Shown one piece after another: positions 8,135 through 16,778 of a DNA stretch of 64,000 nt (positions are counted from its first letter, which is position 1; every line of letters starts with the position of its first letter). The position numbers were made by a program, and so were the translations under genes. The notes below the pieces were generated by a model that saw nothing but the letters and a program-made list of their open reading frames with translations, did not search any database and had not been told where the DNA came from. The stretch is taken from contig JAPPGE010000031.1 of NCBI GenBank assembly GCA_028821455.1, positions 1-64,000 on the forward strand, in the 5' to 3' direction. This DNA comes from a bacterium (GTDB lineage: Bacteria > Pseudomonadota > Alphaproteobacteria > SP197).

Positions 8135-9769
8135 ATGAAGTACGGTCTCAACACGTTGCGCGGCGACATCTTCGGTGGCGTGACGTCAATGGTGGTGGCG
8201 CTTCCGGTCTCCCTCGGATTTGGCATCGCTTCGGGCATGGGTGCGGCAGCCGGACTCTACGGAGCGATCGCGGTCGGATTCTTCGCCTCGGTGTTCGGCG
8301 GTACGCGTTCGCAGATCTCCGGCCCCACCGCGCCGATGACCGTCGCCATGGCGGTGGTCCTGACCAGTTACGCAGACAGCCTGGGCGAAGCCCTGACGGT
8401 CGTCGTCATGGCGGGCCTCCTGCAGGTGCTTCTCGGCATCTCCAGGATTGGCCGCTTCGTGGCCTACACTCCGCATGTCGTCGTCTCCGGGTTCATGTCC
8501 GGCATCGGCTTCATCATCATGCTGATGCAGTCGCTGCCGCTTCTCGGCGCATCCGGCGAGACGAGCGGTCCGATGGACGCGGCGCGAATGCTCCCGGCGG
8601 CGGCAGGAAACGTCCACGTCAGCGCTCTCGCTGTTGGCGCGGTCACGCTGGCTGTGGGGTTTCTCTGGCCGCGGCGGATGTCCCGCTTCGCGCCGGGACC
8701 GCTGGTGGCGCTCGCTGCCGGAACACTCCTGAGCATCCTGTGGTTCGATGATGCGCCCGTGATCGGCGCGATTCCGATCGGCCTTCCGACCCTGCAGTTC
8801 GCCCTGCCGTCGGCCGAGTTCCTCCTGCATGCCTTGAAACCGGCGATCATCCTTGCCCTGCTGGGTTCGGTCGACAGCCTGTTGACCTCCCTGGTGGCGG
8901 ATTCGATGACCGGCAACCGCCACAACCCGGACCGGGAACTGATCGGCCAGGGAATCGGCAACGTGGCGGCGGGTCTGATCGGCGCCTTGCCCGGAGCCGG
9001 GGCAACCATGGGCACCGTCATCAACATCCGGTCGGGCGGTTCAACGCCGGTGTCAGGAGCACTGCGCGCCCTGCTTCTGCTGGCCCTCGTGCTCGGCCTG
9101 GGGCGGTTCGTCGAGCCAATCCCCCTCGCCGCACTGGCCGGGGTCCTGATCAAGGTCGGCTGGGACATCGTCGACTGGCCGATGCTCTCCCGGCTTCACC
9201 GTCTTAGGCGTGAGCACCTGCTCGTGATGCTGATCACGCTTGGCCTGACGGTGTTCGTCGACCTGATCACCGCGGTCGCCATAGGGTTGATCGCCGGCGG
9301 GATGGTGCATGCGCGACGGCTGGAAAGACTGGAACTGGACAGCGTGATTTCCGTGCCGCTGCTCGACGAATCGTTCTTTGCCGGGGAAGAGATGCCGACA
9401 GGCACCGACCCGTACAGCGCCCGGGTCGGGATGGTGGCGCTGGGAGGCACGTTGAGCGTCGCGTCGTCGCACAAGCTGGTGAGCGTGGTCGGCCTCGACA
9501 TCAGGGAGCACGAAGTCGTCATCTTCGATTTCTCGGAGACAGCCTATGTCGATGACAGCGCCGCCATGGTGATCAGACAACTTCTCGAGGTCGCCGAGAC
9601 GAGCAGGACCGGTTGCATCGTCATGGGCCTTGGAAACGAGGCTGCCGCCACCCTCAACAGCCTCGACGTGCTGGGCGGAATGCCCGCCGGAAGGATCGTC
9701 GGGACGCTGGACGAGGCGCGCCGGATCGCGCGTCAGGATCTTGAGGAGAAGGCCGGCGCCCCGTCCTGA
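8135..9769 (+). CDS. SulP family inorganic anion transporter with STAS domain
   Basis: A 544-residue SulP/SLC26 permease. The first 400 or so residues form repeated hydrophobic segments with the family signatures near the start (GGVTSMVVALPVSLGFGIASG) and SGPTAPMTV. The last 120 residues form a soluble STAS domain (IFDFSETAYVDDSAA). SulP proteins transport sulfate, bicarbonate or other anions across the inner membrane; which one cannot be decided here. It lies 44 bp downstream of the dioxygenase on the same strand and converges with hyuB. Length and topology are complete. Confidence 0.92.
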   Translation: MKYGLNTLRGDIFGGVTSMVVALPVSLGFGIASGMGAAAGLYGAIAVGFFASVFGGTRSQISGPTAPMTVAMAVVLTSYADSLGEALTVVVMAGLLQVLLGISRIGRFVAYTPHVVVSGFMSGIGFIIMLMQSLPLLGASGETSGPMDAARMLPAAAGNVHVSALAVGAVTLAVGFLWPRRMSRFAPGPLVALAAGTLLSILWFDDAPVIGAIPIGLPTLQFALPSAEFLLHALKPAIILALLGSVDSLLTSLVADSMTGNRHNPDRELIGQGIGNVAAGLIGALPGAGATMGTVINIRSGGSTPVSGALRALLLLALVLGLGRFVEPIPLAALAGVLIKVGWDIVDWPMLSRLHRLRREHLLVMLITLGLTVFVDLITAVAIGLIAGGMVHARRLERLELDSVISVPLLDESFFAGEEMPTGTDPYSARVGMVALGGTLSVASSHKLVSVVGLDIREHEVVIFDFSETAYVDDSAAMVIRQLLEVAETSRTGCIVMGLGNEAAATLNSLDVLGGMPAGRIVGTLDEARRIARQDLEEKAGAPS

Positions 9770-9876
9770 TGACGGTTTCGAAAAACCTCCACGTGCCTCC
9801 ACCACCGGTCCGAAGGCGGCACCGGACAATGGTCCCGAACGGGCTGCCGTCACCCTGGGGCCTGGTGAAAGCTGCC

Positions 9877-11871
9877 TTACCGCCGCCAGCGCACGTCGAG
9901 CGTGGCGAGAAGATCGAGAACGCACGCTGGCGGCACGGCTTCTCCGCCTTCTAGGCGCTTGCGGATTTCCTCGATGAGTTGCTGGTGGACGAATTGCCGC
10001 AGCTGTAGCGGCAGGCCCTGGGTAGCCTCCGAGATGGCATCCTCGAGATCATCAGTCCACAGCGCCGACCAGGTCTCCCGCGCCTCGCCGAATCCATAGA
10101 GGGGCGGGTCCTGCCAGCCCCGTTGCGCGCGGATGGCCTGGCGCCGGTCGGACGTTGCCGCAGCATTGATGACGCCGTCATCACCCAGCACGACCCCGTA
10201 GTGACATTCGGCACTGGTTCGATGCACGACGCCGTTCATCACATCAACGGCGACGTTGGCCTCCGGCCTCTCGAGGGGATCACCGAATCCGCCCCCGCCC
10301 TGGGTTCCGATCCTCAGGACATCACCGGGCCCCAGTTCGAGGACATCGATCTTGCCGAGATCCCGTTCCAGGGGTGTTCCCGGATTGAGCCTGGTGTAGC
10401 CGGTGGCGCCCATGTGTCCGCCCAGTCTGCCGGGCGGGCCGAAGACGTAGCGCTCCATGCACCGCGATGTGATCGAGGTGTAGTGCGAGGAGGTCTCGAT
10501 CTCGATCTCGATGCCGGTGCCTCCCCTGTAGCGGCCCGGACCTCCCGAATCTTCCCTCAATCCGTAATGGCGGATGAGGATTTCCGGCATCTCGTTCTCG
10601 AAGATCTCCGTCGGAATGTTCTTGAGGAAATTCAGAATCACCATGGTGCCATCGACACCATCCGCCACCGGTCGGCCTCCAGACCCACCGACGATGGGCT
10701 GGATCACCGACACCTTGGTGCCGCCGGTCTCCAGGTCGGGGACCGAAACCAGAAGTATGGACCCCTGGCCCGAATCCGTCGCCGGCAGCTCCATCGGCAC
10801 CGCCTGGGCCAGGGCCCCCACGGTGACGTCGCACACCTTGTGGCTGGTGGAATAGCGTGCTCCACAGGCGGCGCCGGGCTCGGGATTGAGAATGGTGCCC
10901 TTCGGGATCGTCACCCTCAGAGGCCGCACCAGGCCGGCGTTGTAGGCGATGGCCGGCGCCTGGGTGCACATCCAGTTCACCAGGCCCGTGATCAGCATCC
11001 AGTGCCCGTCCTGGTTGTAGGTCGGGATGTTGAGGGCTGCCCTCACCTGGGGTGCTGTTCCCGTGAAATCAAGCAGCATGTCGTCGCCGGCGACCGTCAG
11101 CGTGACATGGATGCGTACCAGGCCGAGGCCCACCATGTCGGCCTCGATGTAATCGGTGTAGCGATAACTGCCGTCGGGAACATGGGCGATCACCCGTCGC
11201 GCCTGGGCTTCGGCATAGTTGAGGGCCTCGTCGATCGTGATGTCGATCACCTCGCGGCCGTAGTGGCCGGCGAGCTGCCGCACCCTCCTCTCGGCTGTTG
11301 CCAGTCCGGCAAGACAGGCCTTCATGTCGCCCCAGTTGCCCTCCGGCGTCCGGCAGTTGGCAAGAATCATGTCAAGGAGCGGCTGGTTGATGACACCGCC
11401 GCGATAGAGTTTCTGCGGCGGGATCCGCAGGCCTTCCTGGATGATCTCGTGGCTCGACGGCGCGATCGATCCCGGTACCCGGCCACCGATGTCCGAGACA
11501 TGGATGAATGTCCACGCCCAGCACAGCAAGGCGCCATCGACATGGATCGGCGCCCACAGGTAGACATCGGAAAGATGGGTCGCCATGCCCCGGGTGGCAT
11601 CCGGATCATTGGAGATGAAGATGTCGCCCTCCCCGACATCGTCACCGATCCGCTCCAGGGCCCCGGCCATGGGCATGCCGATCATCATCAGCACGCCATA
11701 GCGGCGCGGCGCGGCGAAGACCTCGCCGGAACGCGATACGAGAACCGAACCGTAGTCCTGTGTTTCCTTGACGAAGACAGTGTGCGCCGTGCGCGAAATC
11801 ACGCCTGCCATCTCGTCGACGATGGCCTGAAAGCGGTTGAGAAGGATTTCGAGGCGAACGGGATCGTCCAT
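9877..11871 (-). CDS. hyuB: hydantoinase B / oxoprolinase family protein
   Basis: The 664-residue B subunit of an ATP-dependent hydantoinase/5-oxoprolinase/acetone-carboxylase-type enzyme. It begins DPVRLEILLNRFQAIVDEM, the family N-terminus, and contains SNDPDATRG near residue 88, the GGSGGRPVADG region near 400 and GRYRGGTG near 450. With HyuA it hydrolyses a cyclic amide at the expense of ATP in the cytoplasm. Its ATG shares one base with the hyuA stop (TGATG), indicating translational coupling. Hydantoin, 5-oxoproline and related lactams are all possible substrates. Confidence 0.93.
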   Translation of the reverse strand: MDDPVRLEILLNRFQAIVDEMAGVISRTAHTVFVKETQDYGSVLVSRSGEVFAAPRRYGVLMMIGMPMAGALERIGDDVGEGDIFISNDPDATRGMATHLSDVYLWAPIHVDGALLCWAWTFIHVSDIGGRVPGSIAPSSHEIIQEGLRIPPQKLYRGGVINQPLLDMILANCRTPEGNWGDMKACLAGLATAERRVRQLAGHYGREVIDITIDEALNYAEAQARRVIAHVPDGSYRYTDYIEADMVGLGLVRIHVTLTVAGDDMLLDFTGTAPQVRAALNIPTYNQDGHWMLITGLVNWMCTQAPAIAYNAGLVRPLRVTIPKGTILNPEPGAACGARYSTSHKVCDVTVGALAQAVPMELPATDSGQGSILLVSVPDLETGGTKVSVIQPIVGGSGGRPVADGVDGTMVILNFLKNIPTEIFENEMPEILIRHYGLREDSGGPGRYRGGTGIEIEIETSSHYTSITSRCMERYVFGPPGRLGGHMGATGYTRLNPGTPLERDLGKIDVLELGPGDVLRIGTQGGGGFGDPLERPEANVAVDVMNGVVHRTSAECHYGVVLGDDGVINAAATSDRRQAIRAQRGWQDPPLYGFGEARETWSALWTDDLEDAISEATQGLPLQLRQFVHQQLIEEIRKRLEGGEAVPPACVLDLLATLDVRWRR

Positions 11872-13937
11872 CAGGCGCGTTCCCCGATGAGGTTCCCGAA
11901 ATCGTCAATCGCCGCCACGAATCCCGGTGGCACCCACGTGGTGGTGTCGTACTGCTCGATCACAAGAGGACCGGGATAGGTTTCCCCCTGCCGCAGATCC
12001 TCGCGCCGCCACACGTGAGCCTCGACCACGTCGCCCGCTTCGTGAACTCGCCGCACGCCGCGGGCCCGCCCGCCGTCTCCGGCGGGGCGGGAAAAGACCG
12101 GAGGAGAAGGCGTGACACCGACAATCTGCAGGCGTGCCTCCAGCATCCTCACAGGCGCGTGCGGGTCGTGATAGCCGTAGACCTTCTGGTAGCGCTCGAG
12201 AAACCATCGATTCAGGTCTTCGGTGGACAGGGACGCAACGTCCGGGAACGGCACGTTGATCTCGTAGGACTGGCCGATATGGCAGAGATCCGCCGAGCGC
12301 AGGACATGGACGTCCGCCACCCCGGCATCCTGTTCCTCCATCCAGGCGCGTGCCCTTGTCTCGAGACCGGCGTAGGTGTCGCCAAGATCCTGGTCCGAGA
12401 GGGTGTCAAGGTCACGCCACACACTCTGGACGAAGTCCGCACGGAAATCCGCGACCAGGCATCCAAGGGCGCACAGCGTTCCGGGGGCGGGTGGCACGAT
12501 GATGCGGCGCATGTCCAATTCGCGCGCCAGCATGAAGGCCTGCGTCGGGCCGGCAGCGCCATAGGCCAGCATGGAGAATCCCGTCGTGTCGATCCCCCGC
12601 CGTGCCGTCAAGGGCAGCAACTGCGCGTAAATGTTGGCTGTCGTTACCTGGAGAATTGCATCGGCCGTCTCGCTTCGCGTGCGGCCGATGACAGCCGCGA
12701 GCCGGTCGATCGCGGCATCGGCCAGCGCGGGTTCGAGAACCATCGTGCCATCGAGAAGGCTATCCTCGGCTATAATCCCGGCCACGAGGTAGGCATCGGT
12801 GACGGTTGGCTGCGTGCCGCCCCGGCCATAGCACGCCGGGCCAGGCCGGGCACCGGCGCTCCGGGGACCGACCTTGAGCACGCCTTCGCTGTCCGTCCAA
12901 GCGATCGAACCGCCGCCAGCACCAACTGCCGACACGTCCACAGCCGGCATGATGACCGGGATGTCCCCGATCGTGTTGTCGGTCGCCTGGCCGATGGCCC
13001 CCTGAATGATCGACACGTCGACACTGGTGCCGCCCATGTCGAGGGTGACGACATGGTCGTCTCCGATGGAACTGGCGACATGACGGGCGCCGATGACTCC
13101 GGAGGCCGGACCGGAAAGCAGGGTCTCGACCGGCCGTCGTGCCGCCGTGGCGGCGGTCATGACGCCACCGTTCGACTTCGTCGAAAAGACACGGCATGGC
13201 ATGGCAAGATCCCGTGTCCGCTTCTCGAGGGTGGTGAAGTAGGCCTCCATGCGACCGCCTACGTAAGCATTGATGACACTGACGAGAGCGCGCTCATACT
13301 CCCGCTGCTGGGGCCACACATCGGTTGAGGCCGTGACATAGACCTGAGGAAAACTCTCCGTGATCCACTGTCTTGCCATTTGTTCGTGATGTGGATTGCG
13401 ATATGCGTGAAGGAAGCACACGGCAATGGTCTCCACGCCTTCTTCCAGCAAGGCCCGGACCTGCTCCTCAACATCCTCGCGCCGCAACGGCGTGATGACC
13501 TCTCCATCGGACTTGAGCCTTTCGTCGACCGGACGGACCAGCCGGCGTGGCACCAGTGGAACGGGTCGTGGCACAAAGAAATCATTCGCCTTCGAAAGAC
13601 GCAGGCGGCGCAGTTCGAGTGTATCGGTGAAGCCCCGGCTCATCAGCACTCCGGTGCAGGCACCCTTGCGTTCAAGAAGCGTGTTGACGGCGAGCGTCGT
13701 GCCGTGGGCAAAGTAGCGGATGGCGGAAGGGTCAATGCCATGCCGCCGGGTGATGTCCTCAAGTCCTCTTGCCACCGCCAGCGACGGGTCGTCGGGAGTC
13801 GACGGCGTCTTCAGCGCCACTACCTCGCCCGACCGGGTGTTCATGAGCTGGAAGTCGGTGAAGGTTCCACCGATATCGACGCCAAGACGCCAGTCGTCTT
13901 CACACGGTGTGCGGGTCGTGTCCATATTGTGCGGCAT
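11871..13937 (-). CDS. hyuA: hydantoinase A / oxoprolinase family protein
   Basis: The 688-residue A subunit, which binds and uses ATP. It has the N-terminal phosphate-binding motif GVDIGGTFTDFQL near residue 19, the FAHGTTLAVNTLLERKGA block near 75-92, the second DMGGTSVDVSII motif near 300, and the C-terminal oxoprolinase domain. Length is usual. The start at 13937 gives a short extra N-terminus; an in-frame ATG at 13925 is equally possible because neither has a clear ribosome site. It follows the ketol-acid-reductoisomerase-like gene by about 68 bp on the same strand, so the three likely form one operon. Confidence 0.93.
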   Translation of the reverse strand: MPHNMDTTRTPCEDDWRLGVDIGGTFTDFQLMNTRSGEVVALKTPSTPDDPSLAVARGLEDITRRHGIDPSAIRYFAHGTTLAVNTLLERKGACTGVLMSRGFTDTLELRRLRLSKANDFFVPRPVPLVPRRLVRPVDERLKSDGEVITPLRREDVEEQVRALLEEGVETIAVCFLHAYRNPHHEQMARQWITESFPQVYVTASTDVWPQQREYERALVSVINAYVGGRMEAYFTTLEKRTRDLAMPCRVFSTKSNGGVMTAATAARRPVETLLSGPASGVIGARHVASSIGDDHVVTLDMGGTSVDVSIIQGAIGQATDNTIGDIPVIMPAVDVSAVGAGGGSIAWTDSEGVLKVGPRSAGARPGPACYGRGGTQPTVTDAYLVAGIIAEDSLLDGTMVLEPALADAAIDRLAAVIGRTRSETADAILQVTTANIYAQLLPLTARRGIDTTGFSMLAYGAAGPTQAFMLARELDMRRIIVPPAPGTLCALGCLVADFRADFVQSVWRDLDTLSDQDLGDTYAGLETRARAWMEEQDAGVADVHVLRSADLCHIGQSYEINVPFPDVASLSTEDLNRWFLERYQKVYGYHDPHAPVRMLEARLQIVGVTPSPPVFSRPAGDGGRARGVRRVHEAGDVVEAHVWRREDLRQGETYPGPLVIEQYDTTTWVPPGFVAAIDDFGNLIGERA

Positions 13938-14005
13938 GCAGGAGAACCGGTTTCGTCACTGGAGGCCGGACAACACCGACCGTCTCGGATCTGTCGTGTG
14001 CCTCG

Positions 14006-15013
14006 TCAGCTCCCGGGGGCCGGGGCATCCTTGTCCCGGCGTCCGAGCAGCTGGTAGAGGTCGTGTTCACGGCGGACAAGATCGTGCTCGTTGTTGTCCT
14101 GCCAGACAGCCTCGACCGCCGGCCGGTTCTTCTGCCGTTCGGCCTTCAGGGCACGGATGAAGCTGCCGTCCTTGATGTTGGCGATCATCCGGCGCATGCC
14201 TTCGAGCGTCTTTTCCTCGTCGAAATACTGTTTGGACCATACGAGATGGCCGAACTGCGCCGTGGCGCTGGTCCGTTTCATGCGCTCGAAGGCGCCGAGG
14301 TCGCGCCCGTACTCGGCGAACTTGACGCTTTCTCCGGACGCATAGAGATCGAGCATGACCGCCTCGGGAGAACAGCCCGCCTCGACGAGGGCCATATACA
14401 TGGCGCGCAATGCGTAGAGCCCGGGCTGGTGCTCCTCGAAGAGATCGATGAGGACCTCCTCGCCGAAACTCGACTCCAGCGCCCCCATTCTTGTCGTGCC
14501 GATCGCCCAGGAGATCGCGAGGCACATGTCGAGAGCCCTGCCACTGCCGTCCTGAGCCACGGCAATGAGGCTCGGAAAGCCCCGCCCCTCGAGGAACGTC
14601 GCCCGCACGCCCTCTCCGAGCATGCGTGGCGCCACCATGACGACATCGGTCTCACGTTCCGGGACGATCTCGCCGTAGTGGATGTTGAAACCATGGGCAA
14701 AACACATGACGTCACCGGGCTTGAGGCTTTTTTTCACCCAGTTTTCATAGACATCGGGCTGACTGTCATCGGACGTCAGCATCATCAGGATATCGGCCCG
14801 TCCGGCCGCCTCCTCGATGGTCAGGAGATCCCATCCGTCAGCCCGCGCGCTTTCGGCATATTCATCCTCGATGTTGCCGACGATCACGTCGACGCCGCGG
14901 TCCTTCATGTTGAGCGCCTGGCTGCGTCCCTGGTTGCCGTAGCCGATCACGGCAACCGTCCTGCCGTCGAGCAGGGCCGGATCGGCATCGTCATCGAAAT
15001 AGAACCTGCCCAT
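14006..15013 (-). CDS. divergent ketol-acid reductoisomerase-like protein
   Basis: This 335-residue protein has the fold of class I ketol-acid reductoisomerase (IlvC): AVIGYGNQG for the dinucleotide near residue 21, CFAHGFNIHYG near 104-114, EGRGFPSLIAV near 142, and a C-terminal helical domain. Several catalytic positions differ. The normal APKGPG Lys at 130 is Arg (VAPRMLGEG); D190 and E194 are kept in IDLFEEH; but the metal-binding Glu residues expected near 226 and 230 are Ser and Val, with only E228 close by. The loop after the second strand is acidic (VGNIEDE) instead of basic, favouring NADH. It probably does not make branched-chain amino acids. The ATG at 15013 follows a good AGGAGA site. 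The longer ORF-track start is not supported. Confidence 0.85.
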   Translation of the reverse strand: MGRFYFDDDADPALLDGRTVAVIGYGNQGRSQALNMKDRGVDVIVGNIEDEYAESARADGWDLLTIEEAAGRADILMMLTSDDSQPDVYENWVKKSLKPGDVMCFAHGFNIHYGEIVPERETDVVMVAPRMLGEGVRATFLEGRGFPSLIAVAQDGSGRALDMCLAISWAIGTTRMGALESSFGEEVLIDLFEEHQPGLYALRAMYMALVEAGCSPEAVMLDLYASGESVKFAEYGRDLGAFERMKRTSATAQFGHLVWSKQYFDEEKTLEGMRRMIANIKDGSFIRALKAERQKNRPAVEAVWQDNNEHDLVRREHDLYQLLGRRDKDAPAPGS

Positions 15014-15058
15014 GGTATCTCCTGGCGGTAGTCTTGCGGGGCGGAGTGTACTGCAAGA
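15014..15058. promoter_or_regulatory. short divergent intergenic region
   Basis: Only 45 bp separate the starts of the reductoisomerase-like gene (minus) and the phytanoyl-CoA-type dioxygenase (plus), so both promoters must overlap here or extend into the coding sequences. An AGGAGA ribosome site for the minus gene lies at its left edge. I cannot assign -35/-10 boxes with confidence. Confidence 0.4.
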
Positions 15059-15859
15059 ATGACGACATCGGGAACACGGCATGACATCGGGGATTATCGC
15101 GACTCGGGATTTGCGGCGCCGCTCATCGCCATGCCAGCTGACGATGCCGCCCTTACCCTCGCCAGGCTCGAAGCGGTCGACGTCGACCTGCCGCATCCCT
15201 GGTACTACAAGTCCTACCTGCTCTTCACGTGGATGGACCGGCTGGTCCGCCGGCCGGCGATCCTCGATGCGGTGGAGCAGTTGACGGGTCCTGACATCAT
15301 GGTGATGAGCGCAGACATCTGGACCAAGCCTGCGCGGGACGGGCGCCACATCTCCTTTCACCAGGATGCCGGCTACTGGAACCTCGATCCACTGGACATC
15401 GTCACGGCCTGGGTCGCTCTGACGCCGGCAACCTCGGCCAACGGCTGCATGCAATTCCTTCCGGGGACCCACCGGCTCGGCCGCGTGGTGCACGACGAAC
15501 GCATGGGTGCGGACAACATGCTGTCCCATGGTCAGACCGCGAGTATCGATACTGCGACGTGGCCGGTTTACGACAATGAACTCGAGCCGGGCGCAATGTC
15601 GCTCCACCACGCCCTGCTGGTTCATGGTTCCGGCCCGAACACGACGGATAGTCCGCGCACCGGGATCTGCATCCGCTATCTTCCGGGACGCATCAGGTGG
15701 ACCAGTGGTCCGCCGGTGTCAGCCATGCCGGTGAGAGGCCGCCACGAGGGCAATGTCGTTCTCGAGAAACCGCCGACGAGCGATCTCTCCCCTGAGGCGG
15801 TCCGCCAGCATACCCGGCTCCTCGCCCCCCACGCCGCGCAACGCTACGTCACGTTCTGA
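15059..15859 (+). CDS. phytanoyl-CoA dioxygenase family protein
   Basis: A 266-residue Fe(II)/2-oxoglutarate-dependent oxygenase of the PhyH family. The iron ligands are visible as FHQD near residue 100 and VHGSGPN near 187-193, with an Arg for 2-oxoglutarate in PRTGICIRYLPG. PhyH enzymes hydroxylate CoA esters, amino acids or betaines such as ectoine; this one lacks obvious signatures for a particular substrate. It is divergent from the operon with the reductoisomerase-like protein and HyuAB, so it may act in the same pathway. Length is normal and no secretion signal is seen. Confidence 0.87.
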   Translation: MTTSGTRHDIGDYRDSGFAAPLIAMPADDAALTLARLEAVDVDLPHPWYYKSYLLFTWMDRLVRRPAILDAVEQLTGPDIMVMSADIWTKPARDGRHISFHQDAGYWNLDPLDIVTAWVALTPATSANGCMQFLPGTHRLGRVVHDERMGADNMLSHGQTASIDTATWPVYDNELEPGAMSLHHALLVHGSGPNTTDSPRTGICIRYLPGRIRWTSGPPVSAMPVRGRHEGNVVLEKPPTSDLSPEAVRQHTRLLAPHAAQRYVTF

Positions 15860-16016
15860 TGACAGCCATCAGTGCGGGCGACACGAGACTCCGCAAGGCG
15901 GTCGGGTCGACATTCAAACGCATCCGACACAAGGCGCGAGACACACTGGACTCTCGCGTCCCCGGGCTTGCGACGTTGCCCGGGCGCATGCCACTTCCAT
16001 GTCCGATTCGTCGGTC

Positions 16017-16053
16017 AGCTCGCCACCTGGCGTGACGCACCAAGTGGCGAGCT
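16017..16053 (+). promoter_or_regulatory. hairpin in the leader of the methyltransferase gene
   Basis: AGCTCGCCAC and GTGGCGAGCT form a perfect 10-bp inverted repeat around a 17-base loop, about 50 bp before the methyltransferase ATG. A partial continuation (GTCGGTC on the left, GTCGGCTGAC on the right) could extend or compete with the stem. It could be the terminator of the preceding gene or a regulatory leader. There is no T-run, and it does not match a riboswitch class I know. Confidence 0.4.
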
Positions 16054-16101
16054 TGTCGGCTGACCACGCAAACGGCCACGATACCCAAGAGGGAATGCTT
16101 C

Positions 16102-16749
16102 ATGCCCTCTGATTGCCCGTCGATCGATCTCGCGAACGACCGCTTCGTGAGCGGCGCCTACTCTCTTCGCAACGCCCGGGAGGCCGAGGCGTTCTACCGT
16201 GTGTGGGCTGATGACTACGAGGACCACATGGTCGGCGAGCTCGGCTATTGTTCGCCACGCCTCGTGGCCGAGCGCCTGATCCGGCACCTTGGGGACACTG
16301 CGGCAGAAGTGCTTGATGTCGGTTGCGGGACCGGATTGACGAGTGAGCTTCTTTCCGAGCGGGGTTTCCGTAGCATCGACGGAATCGACCTGACGGTGTC
16401 AATGCTGGAAAAGGCCCGGACTCGCGGCATCTACCGCAAGCTGATCCAGGCCGACCTCAACAAGCCCATCGACCTGCCCGAGCGAAGTTACGATGCGATG
16501 GTCTCCTCGGGCACCTTCACGTGCGGTCACGTCGGCCCCGAGCCCCTTGACGAGCTGGTGCGCCTCCTTCGTCCCGGCGGGCTCTTGTCCTTCTCCATCC
16601 ACATGGACATCTGGGAACCAGCCGGGTTCAGGGCGACCCTGGACCGTCTCGTCGAACATGGCCAGCTCGCCTGCGTGGAGCGGGAACTGGACAGGTTCTT
16701 CGAGTCACTGGAGCCGGCCGGCTGGTTCTTCGTCTATCGCAGGCTATAG
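16102..16749 (+). CDS. class I SAM-dependent methyltransferase
   Basis: A 215-residue methyltransferase. The SAM-binding motif I is VLDVGCGTG near residue 71-79, followed by the acidic end of strand two in IDGIDLT and motif IV/post-I LPERSYDAMVSSGTFTCGHV. The segment VWADDYEDHM near residue 35 resembles the METTL27/WBSCR27-like and UbiE-like small-molecule methyltransferases. The substrate is not apparent. The start is ATG 16102 with a GAGGGA site upstream. A long leader with an inverted repeat precedes it. Confidence 0.88.
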   Translation: MPSDCPSIDLANDRFVSGAYSLRNAREAEAFYRVWADDYEDHMVGELGYCSPRLVAERLIRHLGDTAAEVLDVGCGTGLTSELLSERGFRSIDGIDLTVSMLEKARTRGIYRKLIQADLNKPIDLPERSYDAMVSSGTFTCGHVGPEPLDELVRLLRPGGLLSFSIHMDIWEPAGFRATLDRLVEHGQLACVERELDRFFESLEPAGWFFVYRRL

Positions 16750-16778
16750 GAGCCGGACTCTGCAGGCAGATACGGAGG

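Noticed and set aside
10123-11979. 618-residue plus-strand ORF opposite hyuB
   Set aside because: Antisense shadow. HyuB on the minus strand is an unmistakable full-length family member.
14006-15625. 539-residue form of the reductoisomerase-like protein
   Set aside because: Extra N-terminus is antisense to the PhyH gene; MGRFYF at 15013 has a strong ribosome site and the family start.
16017-16053. SAM or SAH riboswitch before the methyltransferase
   Set aside because: The hairpin is real but I could not match the conserved bases of any SAM or SAH riboswitch class.
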